Assembly (NCBI GenBank): GCA_025201345.1
Contig: JAIXMG010000027.1
Span: 89,501-153,500, forward strand
Length of the DNA stretch: 64,000 nt
Origin: Thamnidium elegans
Lineage: Eukaryota > Mucoromycota > Mucoromycetes > Mucorales > Mucoraceae
Direction of reading: 5' to 3'
In this document: in pieces, positions 58,601 through 64,000 of the stretch
Numbering within the stretch: position 1 is the stretch's first letter
Layout: every line of letters starts with the position of its first letter
Made by a program: the position numbers and the translations under genes
The notes under the pieces: model-generated
What the model was told of the DNA's origin: nothing
The model's input: only the letters and a program-made list of their open reading frames with translations
Databases searched by the model: none

Positions 58601-61600
58601 TGGATTTATGTCCGAGTTACATACCAAGAAAATCGAAGCCCTTACATTGATCGAAGATTATGTTGATGCTGATATATCTTATGCTCGTCAAGTTGTAACA
58701 CAAAGAAAGCAAATATCTGAATTTTTGGATAACACATCTGATTTAGAAAAGTTGGCTGAATTTATCAAGGAAAAATTCCTGTCTTCGTCTGCAGCTGAAA
58801 AGCTAGATATGACTGAATTTAATAAACAGCTGGAAGATTTTATGGTTCGCGTCGAAGAAACGAAAACATTTGCAACCTCTGGTATTTCAGTTCCCAAAAG
58901 ATCTAACCAAGAAGATATTGCTATGCCTACTAAAGTAAAAGATAAGACTATGAACTCTGTAGCTCAGGATGTTATTTCTACCCGAGTCGGAAGATTAGAC
59001 GAACTTGTCGAAAGTCTATCTACTTTATTCAAATCTCAAGAAGTATTTACACGACTTCAGTATATACTTAAAATATTCAAAAGGCAAATTACTTCTTGTG
59101 ACAATTGGATCTCATCTCGACGTGAGATACTTGAAAAGAGTGTATATATCTTGGACGATGATAATTTAGCTCTTGATATTGATCATTTACGTGATGCTGT
59201 TAGTGAAGCAGATAGTATTCAAACTGCGATGAAGGCCCATGACAACCATTTTACTCTTTTATGTAAATACCGTCAACAATACATTATGATATTTGATGAA
59301 CAAGGTTTGCTCACTGATGGAGAAAAGGAAGAAAAGATGACTGAATTTGATCAAGTATCTGAATCGTTTGAAGCTATCAGTCGTCAATGGGATGATCTGT
59401 TACTGGAAACAAAAGAAGTCTCTAATGCTTTGACAATTGCTCTTTTACCTGCCGAATTAAATGGTCGTATTGCTAATTTGATGGCGTCATTTGATTTACT
59501 TCAAGAACAAATCTCAACAGAGGTTGAATCGTCTGTAACTGATTACCAAATCAGTGAATGGCAAAAGCGTATTGATCATTTAGAGTATAAGGAATATGAT
59601 AGACTTCATTCAGAAATTGCAGATTATAAGCATACTATTAATGCGGATATGATTGAATCCTTAATGTCAAAATTAGACCGAGCAGGAGATACAGTACTGG
59701 AGATCCGTGCAACTTTGACTGGTCTTTATGATTTAATTAATGCAAGCCGTCTTCGGAATACACATGCCGAGAATTCAGAATTGTTTCAGAACTCTGCAGA
59801 AAAAATTATTGTACTTATAAATAAGGTGCAACAAGGTAAATTTAGTTTGACTACTGATAAAAACACGACAGAAGAACGTGTTCAACACTTTAAAGACCTT
59901 ACTACTGCGCATAAGCAAATCAAGGAATCCATTTTAGAATGTCAAGGCTTTTATGACGACTCGTGTTCTTATTATAGTTTTATCAAGGTGCAAGATGTAA
60001 ATACCCCTGAATCTCAACAGGTACAAGAAAATGTTGAAAGACTTTGGACTCAAGTCGAATCAAAGAATTCGGGGTTATCTGCTTTTGTAACTAGAACATC
60101 GAAATGGATTGAAGGATGTGACGAGTTGGATAAGTTGAAAAAATCTTTGGAAGCTTTAAAGATCGATGTTGATAAAATCTCTGGTATTCAACTCCATTCA
60201 TCGTCTAACAATAAGATTCACAAGTATGAAAAACAACTGTTGCAAATCACAATGAATTTAGAAGAGCTGGAAAACACTGTTAGAACCACGCCCGATATGG
60301 ATCAAGATATCGTAAACAAAACCAAGTTTTTAGCCCGTAGTCAAGAAATTCGTGATTCTAGTCTTATGATTCAACGCGTCTTGGATAAGCGAAGAATGGA
60401 CAAGGAAAGAACTGGTTTATTTGAAGTATTCAAGACTGAAATTGCAAAGGTTTCTAAGACATGCGAGGACCAAATATCTTACATTCGTCAACAGTCTGCT
60501 GCGAACCCCGAGAATCATCTAAAAAAGGCAGATACTATCAATAGCATTATCAATGCATACAGTGCTGCCTTATCCCACATTCAGGACACTTATAGTGAAT
60601 GTAAAATTAAACATGATGGTATCATCTCTGATCACGCTACCAAACTTATCAAGACCTTTGACCACCCACCTTTCGAGATTAACAATGCTAAACTTGGTCT
60701 CGATAAGCTTTTAAAGGAATTACACGGTGTTCTTAAAATCGAAAATGATTATATTACCTCGCTTAAATTGTTGGGTCGTCTTATCAAGTCTGACAAAGAG
60801 ATCAGTAGAAACATTGCAGACTTAAAGTCAGGTGGTACTCGTCCCTATACAGGGAAATCTTCTCGAACAAGTCGTACGCGTGATTTACCCGAACTTAAAG
60901 AGTACATGAATCGATTTGATTCTGTTGAAACGTCTATTCGCGAATTCCAACAAAAATGTGATGAAATTAAAAAGAACTTGAACAAGAGAATTAGTATTGC
61001 TCGTACGAGCGCTATTACCAAGACTGTCGATAGACGTAAAGAAGAGATGGGCAGAAAGTGTATGGAAATTAAATCTTCGGCTGATGAAACCCGTGAACGT
61101 CTTGACTCTATACATAAGCGTCAAACTGCATCTTCCAAGTTATCAGAATCTTTGAAATACGTTGGTAACTTGAAAGATCGCGTTGAGGTACTTCAACTGT
61201 CTGGACAAAGCGTATCGATTGAAGAACAAGAATTAAATGAACTTCAAGAAGAAATTGATGTTACTTTGAAAAAATATACTCAAGATATTGATGCTCTGCT
61301 AAAGGCGTTAAGTCATAGCGATATTATTACATCTACCTCATTATCAGAGGGTTCTTTGAAGGCACAAAGAGAAAAATTGGGTAAATCGATTGAAGAACTT
61401 CGTCAGCTAGTCAAGCACCGAATGAAACAAGCTCACACAGAAGGAAGTATCACAGAATTTTTTGGTATTACCGATCAAGTTGAAGCGGATATTTTAATGT
61501 TATCAAAAGTAATTGAAGAAACGTCCACTCAACATGCTAGCGTAGTTGGATCCAAATTCAACAAAGCAGATTTACAAAGATTATTAAAGACATTAACTGC

Positions 61601-62724
61601 AGCTTACAAGAAGAGTGAGCCTAAAATAGCGCAACTTTTGATCAAGGCAAAATCAGAAGCACAAAAGCAATTTTTGGATGATAACGATCGTGTAGCCAAA
61701 AGATTAAAAAAGACAATGAAAGACTGGAGCAACGTACAGGCTTCTGTGTCATCTAGAGAAAAGGAATTACAAACCTGTATTAAAGAATTAAATCATGAAT
61801 TCTTTACTAAACTTGCCATGGCCAAGTCTAGCCCGAGAGAAAGGAGAGCTCGTCGAACAAGCAAGTCTAGACCCGAAATAGTAACTCCACCTGGACCTCG
61901 TCAATTTAGTTTTAGATCTTCCACCCTTTCTACTGAGATGAAAATGGCTTCTAATCAAACTGTACGTCGATCAAAGACGCCAAATGGCCCTAATTCTGGT
62001 CGTAATAGTAGTTCAACTTATGTTGCAGATCCTAAAAACGAGTTGGATGTTCAACTTGGTTTGATTGTAAACGAAAGTCCATTTCGGATGAAAGTAAAAA
62101 TGGTTCCCGGAGAGGCCGGAAAGTACTGGTTTGGTGATGATCATCCCAGATTAGTGTATTGCCGTATCTTACCCAGCAAAATGGTGATGGTTCGTGTTGG
62201 TGGTGGATGGGTTGAATTATCAAAGTAAGTTTTATAATAATAATTTATATTTGTGTAACTTTTTTTTTAAATATTGATGTCATTTATTTTAGGTTTATGA
62301 AAGGTACACAAAGGATTATTATTTTTATTTTTTATTTTAAGAAATAAGAATAACACATTACTAATTTTATTCTATCATTTTAGATCATGGTCATAGTGAT
62401 AATCTTGCTACCAAGTCGGATAGCGGAGAGACAAGGTACTTGACCGTTAATACTTTCAATGATGTTGATGAAACACCCTCGTTCTCCATTACTACCAGAA
62501 GTGGATCTCCTATGGGTCCTGTAGTCGGAACACCTATTATTCGTCGCGGTAGTGGTGTCAGCAGCAGTCTAACTAATCGCTCCTCAAACTCTTCCTCGGG
62601 ATATGTGGAAGGAGATAAATTTATACAAACAGATGAAGAAGGCAATCAAGTTGCGCTGAAAATGGTCAAGGCTGATAATTTATCAAAACCTACTAGCTCT
62701 AGTAAAAAAAGAAGTGGTATTTAG
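52693..62724 (+). CDS. Giant CH-CH / spectrin-like / GAS2 (GAR) protein
   Basis: Five exons: join(52693..53265,53398..55831,55891..62224,62293..62303,62384..62724), 3,230 aa. A Ser-rich start is followed by calponin-homology domain 1 (about 55-175: QIRTLTKWVNAQL, DLRDGKKLLKLLSVISKE) and CH2 (about 230-350: ALLYWVRIQLEDYIG, WRNGVAFCLLIHRYNP), i.e. a tandem actin-binding module. After a disordered linker, some 2,500 residues are helical with spectrin-repeat-like periodic Trp and Leu (W-E-D-L, W-I-x-x-R). A basic Ser/Arg segment leads to a GAS2-related domain (about 3050-3117: MVPGEAGKYWFGDDHPRLVY, VRVGGGWVELSKFMK), known to bind microtubules. Tandem CH plus long rod plus GAR is the core layout of spectraplakins; no plakin domain or EF-hands are visible. 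It likely cross-links actin and microtubules, for instance in hyphal tips or nuclear positioning (inference). Confidence 0.9.
62293..62303 (+). other. 11-nt microexon at the GAR-domain end
   Basis: Flanked by TTATTTTAG and GTACAC; encodes the junction of WVELSK|FMK|DHGHSD. Including it keeps the frame into a 113-codon last exon. Skipping it would read AAA TCA TGG TCA TAG and stop at once. Confidence 0.8.
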
Positions 62725-63696
62725 TAGTAGACTACTACTACAAAAATTCACTTTTTGTTATAAATAATATATATATATGTATACCTTTTATTAAAAAAAA
62801 TAATTTTTTTAATACTGATATTTTTAGACCTTTTTCTGGTTCAAAGTAAAGGGAAATCAAAACATTCTTTTTGTGTCAGGTTCATGAAAAGGAAAAAAAA
62901 AAAAAAAAAAAAGAGCTCATCTGATGTATGCATAAATATGTCAGAGTTATGTAGTCTGTCTCCAACGAAGAAGTCTTTTCTTAAAACACACACACACGCA
63001 TACTTTCTCTTTCTTTCTCAAACACGAACACACGATATATGTCGTGTAATTTATAGTTTCTGGACAAAGTGAAAAAAAAAAAGCATTGTAATTGACTTGC
63101 TGCATTATTATTATTATTATTACTTTTAAAAAAAAAAAGGATCCGAAACCAAGATAAAAAGATGTACCATATGTATGTTCATGTTATGGTCGTACAACCA
63201 CAAGAAAACAATCCTTCATCAAACATTTATAACGGAATCTCCGCAATTGTGCGTGTGTGTGTGTGTGTGTGTATCCAAACTTTCCTAGTTTGATTACTTC
63301 AAAACTAACGTGTGTGTAAAAAAATAATCATTGATGGTGTGTTTTTAATCATGTACTATGTAAAATCCGGAACTACACTTTTGTGTTTCCCGCCTTCTCA
63401 AAATCTACATATGACCTGATTGTTGTCAATCACCTTATATTAGTCTAACATGAGGGTGACATAATCCTATACACGTTTTATTCAAATGATTTATGAAACT
63501 TTTTCTTTCTTGGTTACTACCCAAACATTATTAAAGGATTATTGTTTCGAAACATATTCTATCTTTACCAACAGATGCACGTCCTTGAAAAATAAAAACA
63601 AAGAGAGGGAAAATAAAATTTACAATATATACTAACTATTATTGTACCACAAAATTTTTTTGTGTTTATTTAACCAAGCCTTATCCCCCCCCCCCT

Positions 63697-63729
<33 letters not shown>

Positions 63730-63788
63730 ATTTACGCATATATTTTCCTTTTATCTCTACTCCATTTTTTTTTTTTTATTATTATAAT
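62725..63788. other. Intergenic
   Basis: 1.06 kb. It contains (CA)n near 62988-62997, (GT)n at 63252-63272, a C11 run (63685-63695) followed by (TA)n. No gene seen until 63789. Confidence 0.5.
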
Positions 63789-64000
63789 ATGAGAATTCTT
63801 TCAAAAATCTCAATCGAAAAAAAAATTCAACACTGGCCAAAACTAATGAACCGCAACCTGTTAAAAAGGAACGGCAAAGTAAACAATGAAAAAATAACGC
63901 CTAAAAAGTGCGCTGGTTCGACTTGGGTTTCAACCCTCTTTCAAAAGATCTGTCATAGTAAAAAACCATTACCTGTAACCGACCTTCAACATATCGTTAT
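63789..64000 (+). CDS. 5' end of a gene cut by the window edge
   Basis: ATG at 63789 opens a frame that runs to the end of the window (70 codons): MRILSKISIEKKIQHWPKLM, then a Lys/Asn-rich stretch and KKCAGSTWVSTLFQKICHSK. It follows a TA-rich block and a T tract, as at other starts here. The product is not recognised; the rest lies outside the window. Confidence 0.45.
   Translation, partial: MRILSKISIEKKIQHWPKLMNRNLLKRNGKVNNEKITPKKCAGSTWVSTLFQKICHSKKPLPVTDLQHIV

Noticed and set aside
1..64000. CACGTG sites as a regulon (3180, 28810, 44667)
   Set aside because: Three copies is about what base composition predicts, and one lies in an intron.
1..64000. tRNA, 5S rRNA or CRISPR-like arrays
   Set aside because: No convincing T-arm plus anticodon arm, 5S-like promoter elements or spaced repeats were found by eye; a covariance-model scan would be needed to exclude snRNA or snoRNA genes.

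Overview
The window is nuclear DNA from a fungus, most likely an early-diverging, Mucoromycota-type (zygomycete) lineage. It is AT-rich, with very frequent A/T homopolymers. Genes are closely spaced and carry many short GT-AG introns (mostly about 50-90 nt, often with a CTAAC-like branch site). I modelled about 87 introns; in every gene except UTP13 the exons rejoin into an open frame of whole codons. The families are fungal or pan-eukaryotic housekeeping genes: HOPS, SAGA, small-subunit processome, trehalose, siroheme and peroxisome biogenesis. The lineage call is an inference from genome style and family content.

Layout. 0-2.7 kb (minus): two small membrane proteins with C-terminal PPxY motifs and a class-B bHLH factor. 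4.3-7.9 kb (plus): VPS39. 8.2-8.5 kb: a tiny Cys/His protein. 8.5-11.4 kb (minus): a TPS2-type trehalose-phosphate phosphatase, divergent from an M16 metallopeptidase of the Sdd3/YOL098C type (11.8-16.1 kb) that needs a 2-nt microexon. 16.9-19.6 kb (minus): UTP13 with an apparent +1 frameshift. 20-25.5 kb: a gene-poor stretch with a small secreted protein, a diverged direct repeat and a disrupted COY1/CASP gene. 25.6-30.2 kb (minus): a GATA factor and SGF73 with a polyglutamine tract. 31.9-36.6 kb (plus): a P5-type ATPase with a Cys-rich secreted-type N-terminus. 37.3-42.6 kb (minus): an orphan frame and a SIP3/LAM-type BAR-PH-VASt protein, divergent from a PEX26-like gene (42.8-44.0 kb). 44.8-46.4 kb: a membrane alpha/beta hydrolase. 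46.5-47.6 kb: a JTB-family protein divergent from a 67-aa one-TM protein. 47.8-50.1 kb: a secreted Asp/Glu- and Ser-rich protein. 50.9-52.4 kb: an intronless Met8-SUMT fusion for siroheme synthesis. 52.7-62.7 kb: a 3,230-aa protein with two CH domains, long spectrin-like coiled coil and a GAS2-related (GAR) domain, the layout of a minimal spectraplakin. The right edge cuts a further gene.

There is no operon or gene cluster; neighbours are linked mainly by shared divergent promoters (TPS2/SDD3, SIP3/PEX26, JTB/67-aa protein). Several genes concern membrane traffic and contact sites (VPS39, SIP3/LAM, COY1 remnant, PEX26), but that grouping is probably chance. The items most worth following are the 2-nt and 11-nt microexons whose skipping would introduce stops, the spectraplakin-like giant, the P5 ATPase ectodomain fusion and the polyaspartate secreted protein.
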